Positions 24,384 through 32,035 of a stretch of DNA of 64,000 nt are shown piece after piece (the stretch's first letter is position 1; the number at the start of each line of letters is the position of its first letter). The notes under the pieces are model-generated. The model was not told where the DNA came from, searched no databases, and was given only the letters and a program-made list of their open reading frames with translations. This stretch comes from Desulfitobacterium sp050251735 (GTDB taxonomy: Bacteria; Bacillota; Desulfitobacteriia; Desulfitobacteriales; Desulfitobacteriaceae). Position numbers and translations under genes: made by a program. The stretch covers positions 1-64,000 of the forward strand of contig JBFWMF010000005.1 of assembly GCA_050251735.1 (NCBI GenBank), in the 5' to 3' direction.

Positions 24384-25997
24384 TTATGCCTCCCAACCAA
24401 AATCACTTCTTGGTTTATACTCTGGCTTATACTCATGTGGACTAATGTCATGCGGCACTCTCCAACCGTTGCCAGCAATCCGATCAATGAGCTTCTTCGC
24501 TGATTCGAATTGCCAGGTCCCCACATGCTCAAATCCTCGGCCCTCGAGAAAACGAATCTGTTTCGGTGTAGTGAGCCCTTCCCATTTGCGCTTGTCGAGT
24601 CGATCAAGGAGTTTGGCAGCCTTCCCTGCGCTTTCAATTTGGTCGGGGAATATCCCCAGTTTCTCGAGTGTTGCAACCTGCTTATCACTCGGTGGTCCCA
24701 TTTCCCAACCGAAGGCCGGTACGTATCCAGCCAAGTCCTCGGCCTGAATACTCATTTCGAATTGCAATGGATCCACAAGTTTCTGCTTACGATGCTTCAT
24801 TTCTTTCAGCAGCTTAGCCAAGGCCTCTTCCCTCGCTGCCACTGCATCCTCTGTCGCCTTTTGCTCTGCTTCTTCGATATCTACAGGGCACCCTGCCTCT
24901 TTGATGTTCTTAGTCATGATCTCAGCCACTTCTGGAGATTCACAAATAAGATGTGCTGGGTGACAAAGCTCATGACGTTCGGTGTGCCAGAGGAAATCAA
25001 GGAGTAATAAATGGTCTTTGCCATCGAATAGCCTAGTACCACGCCCGACCATCTGGCAGTATAGGGATCTAATCTTTGTTGGTCTAAGGACCACAATGCA
25101 ATCTACCTCGGGACAATCCCAGCCCTCGGTAAGTAGCATGGAGTTACATAAGACGTTATATTTGCCAGCTTCAAAATCGGATAATACTTGGGCTCTGTCC
25201 TGACTATCTCCGTTAACTTCTGCAGCCACAAATCCTTTTGATTCAAGGATGTCTCTAAACTTCTGACTTGTCTTAATCAATGGTAGGAATACGACTGTCT
25301 TACGATCTAGACAATACTTAGACATCTCGTCGGCTATCTGGTAAAGATAAGGGTCCAAGGCGGTCCCAATATCACTAGCCTTGAAGTCTCCTGCTTGGGT
25401 ACTGACTCCTGTCAGGTCTAACTTCAAGGGAATGGTTAGGGCCTTAATAGGAGTAAGGTACCCCTCTTTAATCGCCTTGGGTAAAGTGTACTCATAAGCT
25501 AAGCTCTCGAAGTACGTTCCTAGGTTTTTCATGTCCCCACGGTCGGGTGTCGCAGTTACTCCAAGGACCTTTGATTCATCAAAGTGGCCTAGAACTCGCT
25601 GATAGCTATCACTAATACAGTGGTGGGCCTCGTCTACTATGATTGTGTCAAAATAATCCTTGGGGAACTTTTTCAGCCGCGTCTCTCTTGTGAGCGATTG
25701 AACGGATCCCACGACTACCCTGAACCAACTCCCCAGACAAGTCTCTTCCGCTTTTTCTGTTGCGCATCCTAAACCGGTAGACTTAGAGAGTTTGTCGGCT
25801 GCCTGATCAAGTAGCTCGCCCCGGTGAGCAAGCACTAATACTCGCTCACCGTCACGAACACAATCTTCGATTAGCTTGGAGAATACAATCGTTTTACCCG
25901 TACCCGTCGGCAACACTAAGAGTGTTTTGAGTTTTCCGTTAATCCACTCCTGCTGAATGGCCGCTTTCGCCTCTAGCTGATACGGTCTTAACTGCAT
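24384..25997 (-). CDS. SF2 DEAD/DEAH-box helicase (type III restriction/UvrB-like fold)
   Basis: The 537-residue enzyme shows the SF2 motifs: LRPYQLEAKAAIQQEW (Q-like), VLPTGTGKT at about 28-36, DTIIVDEAHH near 117, GVTATPDRGD near 148, and QMVGRGTRLF near 313. The C-terminal 150 residues contain two short GWxxP-type repeat segments, including a PFGW..MGPPSDKQ stretch (positions approximate). It may act in replication-fork or recombination remodelling. The start codon overlaps the stop of the DUF669 gene (TAATG). Confidence 0.9.
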   Translation of the reverse strand: MQLRPYQLEAKAAIQQEWINGKLKTLLVLPTGTGKTIVFSKLIEDCVRDGERVLVLAHRGELLDQAADKLSKSTGLGCATEKAEETCLGSWFRVVVGSVQSLTRETRLKKFPKDYFDTIIVDEAHHCISDSYQRVLGHFDESKVLGVTATPDRGDMKNLGTYFESLAYEYTLPKAIKEGYLTPIKALTIPLKLDLTGVSTQAGDFKASDIGTALDPYLYQIADEMSKYCLDRKTVVFLPLIKTSQKFRDILESKGFVAAEVNGDSQDRAQVLSDFEAGKYNVLCNSMLLTEGWDCPEVDCIVVLRPTKIRSLYCQMVGRGTRLFDGKDHLLLLDFLWHTERHELCHPAHLICESPEVAEIMTKNIKEAGCPVDIEEAEQKATEDAVAAREEALAKLLKEMKHRKQKLVDPLQFEMSIQAEDLAGYVPAFGWEMGPPSDKQVATLEKLGIFPDQIESAGKAAKLLDRLDKRKWEGLTTPKQIRFLEGRGFEHVGTWQFESAKKLIDRIAGNGWRVPHDISPHEYKPEYKPRSDFGWEA

Positions 25998-26461
25998 TAG
26001 AACCTCCCGGCTTGAAAGCCCTTATTTGCGTTCTGTGGACCATCCTCAGGCTCATAGAATCGCTTAATTTCATTCGATATCATTTCATTGCCATCTTTGC
26101 TTGTCCACTTCCGGATACCAACCTTAGCTCTACCGCCTGAGCCGATGACTTTATTCCAGTTCATCGTGAGCTTTTCGCCTTTTTTACGCTGACCAATTCC
26201 GGTAAAGAACGCGCATAACATACCTTCTGTGATAGTGTGCAAGAAGAGGTTGTGCCGAATTACTGCTACGCCCTCAGGACCCTGCACCTTTATGTGGACG
26301 ATTGCCTTATTACAAGCCGGGAGCTTATCACTGCCGGCATGGCGGGCTCTCTCGAAGTCAATCACCTCAAAATCGTAGTCACCCTCAGGTAGTGTTACAA
26401 ACTCAGGGCTATCGTTCTCTATTTGGTCATCCCAGCCTAATTCAAATCCTTGATTACTCAT
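25997..26461 (-). CDS. DUF669 family protein, probable single-strand DNA binding
   Basis: The 154-residue protein shows the DUF669 pattern: acidic start, LPEGDYDFEVIDFERARHAG near 22-41, CNKAIVHIKVQGPEGVAV, and a C-terminal WTSKDGNEMISNEIKRFYEP then Gly-rich end. In many phages DUF669 genes lie beside Sak4-like or other recombinase genes and act as accessory DNA-binding proteins. Here it sits between the Sak4-like ATPase and the SF2 helicase. Confidence 0.82.
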   Translation of the reverse strand: MSNQGFELGWDDQIENDSPEFVTLPEGDYDFEVIDFERARHAGSDKLPACNKAIVHIKVQGPEGVAVIRHNLFLHTITEGMLCAFFTGIGQRKKGEKLTMNWNKVIGSGGRAKVGIRKWTSKDGNEMISNEIKRFYEPEDGPQNANKGFQAGRF

Positions 26462-26486
26462 ATCTTTTTCCTCCGATTTCTTTTAT

Positions 26487-27575
26487 TTAAAATGGGATAT
26501 CATCCCGGAAGTCCGTAATCATCTTAAACACTTGAACCCATGCTCCAACGAGTACGCCAGCCACAAAATCAGGATCATATTTGTCAATCGGCGTATTTTG
26601 CGGATAATAGCCTTTACTTGCTACGGCTTGCTGGATTTCCTCGATGGTAACTTCGTTAGTAAGCATGAGATCAGCTAGTGCTTTTGGTAGACCGGTCAGA
26701 TCTTCGTTATAGGGCTCTTTCTGTTCTGGTTCAGACTTAACCGGTTGTTGTGTTGGTGGCTCATGCTTCGGTGGTTCAGGGATCTTTACTTCTGCGGCTT
26801 TGGGTTTCTCATCACCCAGGAAGGCAACTTCTTGTTTTGGTCGTTGTTGCTGTAGCCCTGGCTTATCGGGTATGCAATGAGCGATGGCAGCGTATTCAAA
26901 TGGTAATTCCTCAGCGAGATCGTGACGGTTCTTTGCGTCCCAGCAAGGATGATGAGATGTATACATCACACGCTTGCCACCTTGAGCTTTTTTCTTTCTT
27001 TCATCTTCACCTTTCACCGCATAAGTTTTATAGTTTGCGAACAGGACCATATCTGCCCACTCTTTCACGAGTGGAGCAGTTTTTTTCTGCAACTTCAATT
27101 CCCATCTATCGTAACCGCCCATCTCGTCAGGCTGTTCGAACTTCCTCATGGTGGCATGAGCAGTAATTACTGCATTGACTCCTCTTTCGACTAGTTCTTC
27201 TAGCAAATTTAGCAGCCTACCGTATTCCTCGGCTAATATTACGTATCCTTGACCGTGGGCAAATTTAGAAATGCTATCTTTTTGAGCTTTGGAACAAACC
27301 TCAACGGTGCAAAGTTGTTCTGCCCAATCCGCTGTATCAAGAACTAGAGTGCCACATTCAGAAGGATTGTTTCTGAAATACTTGACCTGCTCTAGAATCA
27401 TGGTCCAGCTTGACGGTTTTGGGGTCCTAGCAACATCCATATGTTTAGTGCTGCCCTCAGTGTCAATAAATACTGGATCTGGGAACATAGATGCTAAGGT
27501 TGATTTGCCAATTCCCTCAGGACCGTAGATTACGACCTTCTGGGCACTTTGAATCTTTCCCCTAGATATTTGCAT
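26487..27575 (-). CDS. Sak4-like RecA-fold ATPase (AAA_24), phage recombinase
   Basis: The 362-residue protein starts with a RecA core: IYGPEGIGKSTLAS (Walker A, about 17-30), VFIDTEGSTKHMDV, GTLVLDTADWAEQL (Walker B, about 75-88), and AVITAHATMRKFEQ. The last 100 residues are Pro/Lys/Glu-rich, then helical (GLPKALADLMLTNEVTIEEI), and may bind partners. Sak4-type proteins anneal or exchange single strands with an SSB; the DUF669 gene next door fits that partner role. Confidence 0.85.
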   Translation of the reverse strand: MQISRGKIQSAQKVVIYGPEGIGKSTLASMFPDPVFIDTEGSTKHMDVARTPKPSSWTMILEQVKYFRNNPSECGTLVLDTADWAEQLCTVEVCSKAQKDSISKFAHGQGYVILAEEYGRLLNLLEELVERGVNAVITAHATMRKFEQPDEMGGYDRWELKLQKKTAPLVKEWADMVLFANYKTYAVKGEDERKKKAQGGKRVMYTSHHPCWDAKNRHDLAEELPFEYAAIAHCIPDKPGLQQQRPKQEVAFLGDEKPKAAEVKIPEPPKHEPPTQQPVKSEPEQKEPYNEDLTGLPKALADLMLTNEVTIEEIQQAVASKGYYPQNTPIDKYDPDFVAGVLVGAWVQVFKMITDFRDDIPF

Positions 27576-28843
27576 TAGAATTCACCTGCTTTCCATTTTG
27601 GAGCCTCTTGCACTTGCCCCTCTTCGCCCTTGACATATCCATCCTCGATAATGATCTCGCATTCTGGCCCAGTGCTTACTCTGGTAGCAATAGCCTGGAG
27701 TCCTTCTTGTTCAAGCCACTGACCGAACTCCTGCAGGGTGTCAAGGTCCATTTGCTCCAGCTTATCTAGGAGGACAAAACCACATTTCGGATTGAGCTTG
27801 CGAACTATAGCTGTAGAAACTTTGAGCTGATCGGCTCCGCTCATGTTGTCCCACTTGTACCCGTTATAGGTTAACTCACCATCGACAACAGAGAGACCAG
27901 ACAGGGGTAAATCTGCATTTGTTAAGAGATCTGTCTTTTGTTTCCTTACCCCGTCCAGATCAGTCGAGAGGGTAGCATACTGATTGGCATAATCTTGGGC
28001 ATCCTCCTCGGCTTTGTCTTTGTCGAGATTGGCCCTAATCTTCACATTGATTTCCTCGATATTGGTAATGCTTTGTTCAAGCTCTTCGGTCGATTCATCG
28101 TGTAGATCAAGAGCAGACTTCTGAGCGATTACCAAATCAGCTAAGATAAGTTTTTGTTTTTCCAGTAGGTCATTGATTTGCAGCTGTATCCGGTCAGCCT
28201 CGCCTTGAAGGAATTGCAAGTTTTGCCGTTTCCGCTGGTTCTCGCCATTCTTGGCTAGGATGTACTGCTGTGCTTTTATCAACTCAGATGCCGATATAGG
28301 CTCCTTAGCAACATCCGGATAATACGGTTGTTCCTTGGCATACTTCTCCTTCTGGTCCTTGATCTGTCCAATGGTCCGCCGGCGATTATAGATTTCCTGT
28401 TCCTTTTGCTCCAGCTCATAGAGCTTGTCGCCTACGCCGATGATCTGCAGAAGAGTATTGGCTTTTTCCTTAGCTGTAGATTGCATAAACTTCGGCAAGT
28501 CGATCGCTAACTGCTCCACAAACTCATTAAGTAGCTGCTGACCACCCTTCTGTCCATTGGGGTCGATAACCTTAAGGTCACTGTTTTTGCCTTTACGCTC
28601 GACCACAAGGCCATTAGACATTACGATATGCAGTGATGGTGGTATCACGGATCCGTCTCGCTGGGCTTGTGTAGGTCGATATTTCTCACCCCCTAAAGCC
28701 CAGGCTATGGAATCTAGTACAGATGTTTTGCCCTGCCGATTATTGCCGCCTATGACAGTCAACCCGCTTGGTGACGGCTCTATCTTGACTGCCTTTACAC
28801 GCTTTACATTCTCGATTTCGAGTTTGTTTATTTTAATACTCAC
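27575..28843 (-). CDS. SMC/SbcC-like ABC ATPase of the phage recombination block
   Basis: I place the start at GTG 28841-28843 (about 422 residues). The head has GGNNRQGKTSVLDSIAWALG (Walker A, about 30-49), a long coiled coil (about 150-310), an MSGADQLKVSTAIVRKL signature, and a Walker B-like CGFVLLDKLEQMD. It is much shorter than SbcC, like other phage RecF/SMC-type proteins. No matching SbcD nuclease is seen next to it; the HNH gene lies directly upstream. A role in DNA end processing is inferred. Confidence 0.82.
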   Translation of the reverse strand: MSIKINKLEIENVKRVKAVKIEPSPSGLTVIGGNNRQGKTSVLDSIAWALGGEKYRPTQAQRDGSVIPPSLHIVMSNGLVVERKGKNSDLKVIDPNGQKGGQQLLNEFVEQLAIDLPKFMQSTAKEKANTLLQIIGVGDKLYELEQKEQEIYNRRRTIGQIKDQKEKYAKEQPYYPDVAKEPISASELIKAQQYILAKNGENQRKRQNLQFLQGEADRIQLQINDLLEKQKLILADLVIAQKSALDLHDESTEELEQSITNIEEINVKIRANLDKDKAEEDAQDYANQYATLSTDLDGVRKQKTDLLTNADLPLSGLSVVDGELTYNGYKWDNMSGADQLKVSTAIVRKLNPKCGFVLLDKLEQMDLDTLQEFGQWLEQEGLQAIATRVSTGPECEIIIEDGYVKGEEGQVQEAPKWKAGEF

Positions 28844-28848
28844 GTTTA

Positions 28849-29631
28849 TCACGCCTTTCTTTTTCGCTCACTGATCTTGCTGTAGACATTGGCTATAACA
28901 ATACCCGTCTTAGTCAACTCAGCATCGCTCTGGATAAGATTATGTTTGTTTAATCCTAAAAGCTGCTTACGACTCACTAACAAGAGATTGTCTGGGTCAA
29001 AGTTGCTCTTATCACCATCTCCGAAGATAATTGCATGACTGGGTGGCAATGGTCCGTTTATCTCTTCCCAAATCAAGATGTGCTTTCCTCTCCAGTTCTT
29101 CTGGGCTCGACCTTCGCGTATTTTTATCTGGATGTATCCATCTTTTGTGACTCTCTCGCTGCCAAGTGGTACCCAATTATGAGGCATATCACCCTTTTTA
29201 AATTGGGTCTTTTCGCCACCTATCCAGTACTTTTTTATGCCTTTATTGAACGGGGTGAACCCTTTTTGGAAATGTCCTGTTAGTCCGCTATTTAGCTTAA
29301 ATCTCGCATAATAGGCCTTCATCTGCTCCTTGGTGTAGCTGGTCCCAAAGGTTTGATTGAGCAAGTCAGCCATAGCTTGATGTCCAACCCCGATGTAACT
29401 TTCTTGGATAAATTTCCTGACTTCATCGGGGTATAATTTTGTTGGTTGACCAGCAGGCACGCCTTGTAATGTTCCGCTTTTTAGTCCGTGGTTTTTCTTG
29501 TATGACTTCATTTTGCTTTCGGTGAAATCTGTGCCGAATTTCGAGTTAACAAGTTCAACCATATCTTTTGTTGTCATACCTTCGATGTTTTCGGCTATGA
29601 ATGCCTTGACTTCATCTGTATACTTTTTCAT
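28849..29631 (-). CDS. HNH endonuclease with duplicated N-terminal DNA-binding module
   Basis: The 260-residue protein has two similar N-terminal repeats of about 50 residues: YTDEVKAFIAENIEGMTTKD (residues 4-23) and YPDEVRKFIQESYIGVGHQA (about 67-86), each ending in a KxxxxxxGLKSG-like turn (KSG, NSG). The C-terminal part is an HNH_3 nuclease: DGYIQIKIREG, KHILIWEEINGPLPPSHAII and GDKSNFDPDNLLLVSR. This is the layout of homing-type phage nucleases. It sits between small early genes and the SMC-like gene. Confidence 0.85.
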   Translation of the reverse strand: MKKYTDEVKAFIAENIEGMTTKDMVELVNSKFGTDFTESKMKSYKKNHGLKSGTLQGVPAGQPTKLYPDEVRKFIQESYIGVGHQAMADLLNQTFGTSYTKEQMKAYYARFKLNSGLTGHFQKGFTPFNKGIKKYWIGGEKTQFKKGDMPHNWVPLGSERVTKDGYIQIKIREGRAQKNWRGKHILIWEEINGPLPPSHAIIFGDGDKSNFDPDNLLLVSRKQLLGLNKHNLIQSDAELTKTGIVIANVYSKISERKRKA

Positions 29632-29634
29632 GGC

Positions 29635-29865
29635 TTACCCTTCCAACATTTTGGGAAGCCTATCATCGGCGTTCACTTTATCATCCATCAGCCTCTTGGC
29701 AGATAGCACAAGGTTGCCGTTATTGATGATATTTTTTGCTACATCACCAATGGCCTTACTGCGGCGTATTTCCTCCAGTAGCGCATCGCCCTTGATTTCC
29801 TCATCGCTAAGTCGCTCTAGCTGAGCAAATAAATGATTATTTAAGTCCCCTAGTGTATTTTTCAT
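29635..29865 (-). CDS. Small helical phage early protein (76 aa)
   Basis: The protein begins MKNTLGDLNNHLFAQLERLS and is almost wholly helical and charged, with KAIGDVAKNIINNGNLVLSA in the middle. Proteins of this pattern occur in many Clostridia prophages but carry no known function. It lies three bases before the HNH gene. Confidence 0.68.
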   Translation of the reverse strand: MKNTLGDLNNHLFAQLERLSDEEIKGDALLEEIRRSKAIGDVAKNIINNGNLVLSAKRLMDDKVNADDRLPKMLEG

Positions 29866-29875
29866 AGTCCACCTC

Positions 29876-30319
29876 TCAATATTTGATATAGACTTCCAAA
29901 TCCCTGACCCCGAATTCGAGTGCTCTGTCTAAGTCCTCAATGTACAAATCAAGCCTGTCCCCTTTTATTGCTCCTCCACGATCAGTAACGGTGTACACTC
30001 GCCCTAACTCAGGGATGTAGATCTGCGTGCCGAAGTCGTACTCTGACGGTGCTGCAATCGTCCTGCCCTCTTGTGTTTGCTCTCCGCTGGCTGTGATGCC
30101 ATACGCTGGATCGCCGGGCACCTTGCCGGTGGACTCATACCCATCCGTATAGGCTGTAATGGTCATCACTCTGCGCTCTATAACCGGCTCAGGAGCTCCA
30201 CGACTCACGCTTACCTCGACTACCTCCAGTGGCCTTGGCTGGTCCGTATGCTCCGGTGCACAGGCTTGTTCAGGCTGTAGTAAGAGCAGGGCCATGATGA
30301 GCAGTACCAACCTAACCAT
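29876..30319 (-). CDS. 3D-domain protein with N-terminal signal, cell-wall enzyme-like
   Basis: The 147-residue protein has a hydrophobic start (VRLVLLIMALLLLQPEQAC) that looks like a signal peptide, possibly with a lipid-attachment Cys near residue 20. A Pro/Glu-rich linker follows, then a 3D domain (about 50-145) with TITAYTDGYESTG, GTQIYIPELGRVYTVTDRGG and GDRLDLYI, matching the three conserved Asp residues. 3D domains occur in peptidoglycan lytic transglycosylases and resuscitation factors. Its location among replication genes rather than lysis genes is odd. Confidence 0.82.
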   Translation of the reverse strand: MVRLVLLIMALLLLQPEQACAPEHTDQPRPLEVVEVSVSRGAPEPVIERRVMTITAYTDGYESTGKVPGDPAYGITASGEQTQEGRTIAAPSEYDFGTQIYIPELGRVYTVTDRGGAIKGDRLDLYIEDLDRALEFGVRDLEVYIKY

Positions 30320-30497
30320 GCTTAGTAGCCTTTGCTAAAAAAATCTCTTTCGGCGTAAAAAGAACAGTAAAAAATCCTATAGCCCAATACCCTGCTTTAT
30401 CTCTTTTCCATGTCACACCACAGCTCGGGCATCGCCTTGTGTTTGTACCCCAGCGAATTAAAATACTGCGGCCGCATAAGCATTTTGGAGTAAGCAT
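30312..30497 (-). CDS. Small zinc-ribbon protein (61 aa)
   Basis: Two pairs of cysteines (CLCG near residue 7 and CPSCG near residue 23) make a zinc ribbon; a hydrophobic stretch AIGFFTVLFTPKEIFLA follows, possibly membrane-interacting. It overlaps the 3D-domain gene by 8 bases and follows the YopX gene by two bases. No family is recognised. Confidence 0.62.
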   Translation of the reverse strand: MLTPKCLCGRSILIRWGTNTRRCPSCGVTWKRDKAGYWAIGFFTVLFTPKEIFLAKATKHG

Positions 30498-30499
30498 AA

Positions 30500-30883
30500 C
30501 TACACCTCCAAGAGTTCTAGATTGTCGTAGATATTGCCGATGACTTCAACCGCAGGCTCTTGCCCTACATATCGGATGTACTCTTTCTGTTTCCCGATTC
30601 CACGGCCTAAGATTCTGGCATTATCGTCATCCCAAACCACGACAAACCTAAATACCCGAGCGTCCTCGCAAATATCTCCCTCGTATATCTCCTTACCATT
30701 CTTATCCTTTAAGCCTGTGTATTGACCGACTGATTCAGGGATAACAGAGCACCATTCGCCGAGGCTTATATATTCTTCGTCTACATCGACCGGGCCTGAT
30801 GAAATAATGTCTTTGTCCAGCAGGCTCCCATATATCCACTCGCCATTATCTACTCGCTTACCACGGAATTTAATTTCACGCAT
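30500..30883 (-). CDS. YopX family phage protein
   Basis: Start ATG 30881-30883 overlaps the previous stop as TGATG; the product has 127 residues. The YopX pattern is plain: REIKFRGKRVDNGEWIYGSL, VGQYTGLKDKNGKEIYEGDI, then VEVIGNIYDNLELL. These proteins are frequent in Firmicutes phages; their function is unknown. Confidence 0.9.
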   Translation of the reverse strand: MREIKFRGKRVDNGEWIYGSLLDKDIISSGPVDVDEEYISLGEWCSVIPESVGQYTGLKDKNGKEIYEGDICEDARVFRFVVVWDDDNARILGRGIGKQKEYIRYVGQEPAVEVIGNIYDNLELLEV

Positions 30884-31035
30884 CAAACCACCTCCACAAA
30901 ATCGCCAAGCTTGAAATACAGCCTTAGTGCTCCGATCGCCTCATTTGTCGTTGCCAAGTCTGCGTCGCACACTATGCCAATGATGGGCTCATGTGCTATA
31001 CTAGGGTTAATGATAAATTTTCTTCGGCTCGCCAA
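30883..31035 (-). CDS. Short early protein coupled to YopX gene (50 aa, TTG start)
   Basis: Between the radical SAM and YopX genes an open frame runs from TTG 31033-31035 to a TGA that shares a base with the YopX ATG. The product contains PSIAHEPIIGIVCDADLATT and ends YFKLGDFVEVV, with a balanced protein-like composition. The TTG lacks a clear ribosome site, so the start is uncertain. No family is recognised. Confidence 0.45.
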   Translation of the reverse strand: MASRRKFIINPSIAHEPIIGIVCDADLATTNEAIGALRLYFKLGDFVEVV

Positions 31036-31075
31036 GTCTGCCAGGACTAGCGGGCTTTTTCGTTTTGGTCAGGCA

Positions 31076-31912
31076 TTACACTTCCCTCCCCTTCAGAATC
31101 TTTGACATCTTCGAAGATACAATCTGAGGTCTGACCCATTCTCGCTGGAACCTAGCCCATTCTTGATCCTCGTTCCCGTCACTGTCTTTGTAGAGCATTG
31201 CATAAGGCATGAACCCAGCCTTGATGGTATCTGTCAGTCTCTTCTCCGCTTTTTCGAAAGTATCTCCGCGATATCCGATCAGCACATAGCACATCATAAT
31301 GTGACTTGACACCTTGAATCCTGCTTCTTTGAGCATCCTCCCTGCATTAACTAAAGGCTCGTAATCATCAGGAGTGTCATAAGCGAAATACATCCGCTGA
31401 GTCTTGATCTCATAAAGTCTCTTTGCGTGCCATGGTTTTAGAATCTTTGCTTCTAATCCTCCGGTGAATTCTGGTCTTTGTTCCTGTCTCTCTAGCATGT
31501 CAAATACTGCTTTGACGTGTGCGTCTGAGCAAGCTAAGAGGTTATCATCGAGAATATTCCAACCTTCTTTTATCTCCAATTCCCTAAGTCCGTTTTCTCG
31601 CTTTGGTACTGCACAAAACCAACAATGATTAGGACAGCCCCGGCTAGTGATCGTGTACCCTTCTTTCACGTATCGACCTGGTATAAACTCGCCACCCGGT
31701 TGATTAAATGCTGGTCCACCCATCTTTACTGGAACGCCTAGCATCTCCCATTGCCTAGCTAAGAACTCAGCTTTAGGCATGTCATAGGTGAACGCTACGG
31801 AAACATGGACTTCATCGATCTCTAGCGGGAACAGTGGCGGGCAATCAAAGAATGAAAGTTCATCGTTCGGTGTTGCTTTAGTGATTCGCGGGAAAACCCG
31901 AGCTATTTTCAA
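31076..31912 (-). CDS. Radical SAM protein, phage type
   Basis: The 278-residue protein (TTG start, GGAGG upstream) has the cluster motif RGCPNHCWFC with Cys at about 93, 97 and 100, which binds a [4Fe-4S] cluster and S-adenosylmethionine. Before it lies VKMGGPAFNQPGGEFIPGRY; after it come strands of a TIM-barrel with GGLEAKIL and HIMMCYVLIGYRGDT. Radical SAM enzymes of this kind occur in phages without known substrate. It is next to a PP-loop enzyme, so a joint nucleic acid or sulfur-related modification is conceivable. Confidence 0.85.
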   Translation of the reverse strand: MKIARVFPRITKATPNDELSFFDCPPLFPLEIDEVHVSVAFTYDMPKAEFLARQWEMLGVPVKMGGPAFNQPGGEFIPGRYVKEGYTITSRGCPNHCWFCAVPKRENGLRELEIKEGWNILDDNLLACSDAHVKAVFDMLERQEQRPEFTGGLEAKILKPWHAKRLYEIKTQRMYFAYDTPDDYEPLVNAGRMLKEAGFKVSSHIMMCYVLIGYRGDTFEKAEKRLTDTIKAGFMPYAMLYKDSDGNEDQEWARFQREWVRPQIVSSKMSKILKGREV

Positions 31913-31918
31913 GATTAC

Positions 31919-32035
31919 TTACCCCCTCCCCAGTACCGTCTTACACAACCCCGCTATCCATACTGCCTGCCGGATGCTTGTCCGCTTACCAAAGCCGAGG
32001 CGGTTTACTCTGATGTCCGTGGTGGCTAGGTCCAA
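31919..32035 (-). CDS. Small basic protein between PP-loop and radical SAM genes (38 aa)
   Basis: A frame from TTG 32033-32035 to TAA 31919-31921 encodes LDLATTDIRVNRLGFGKRTS, then IRQAVWIAGLCKTVLGRG. It overlaps the end of the PP-loop gene by 10 bases, and its last codons contain the ribosome site of the radical SAM gene. That packing supports a real gene, but no good ribosome site of its own was found. Basic and hydrophobic; function unknown. Confidence 0.42.
   Translation of the reverse strand: MDLATTDIRVNRLGFGKRTSIRQAVWIAGLCKTVLGRG

Noticed and set aside
24381..24688. Minus-strand frame overlapping the end of the SF2 helicase gene
   Set aside because: It is fully overlapped by the helicase C-terminus in another frame and has low-complexity Ser/Arg composition.
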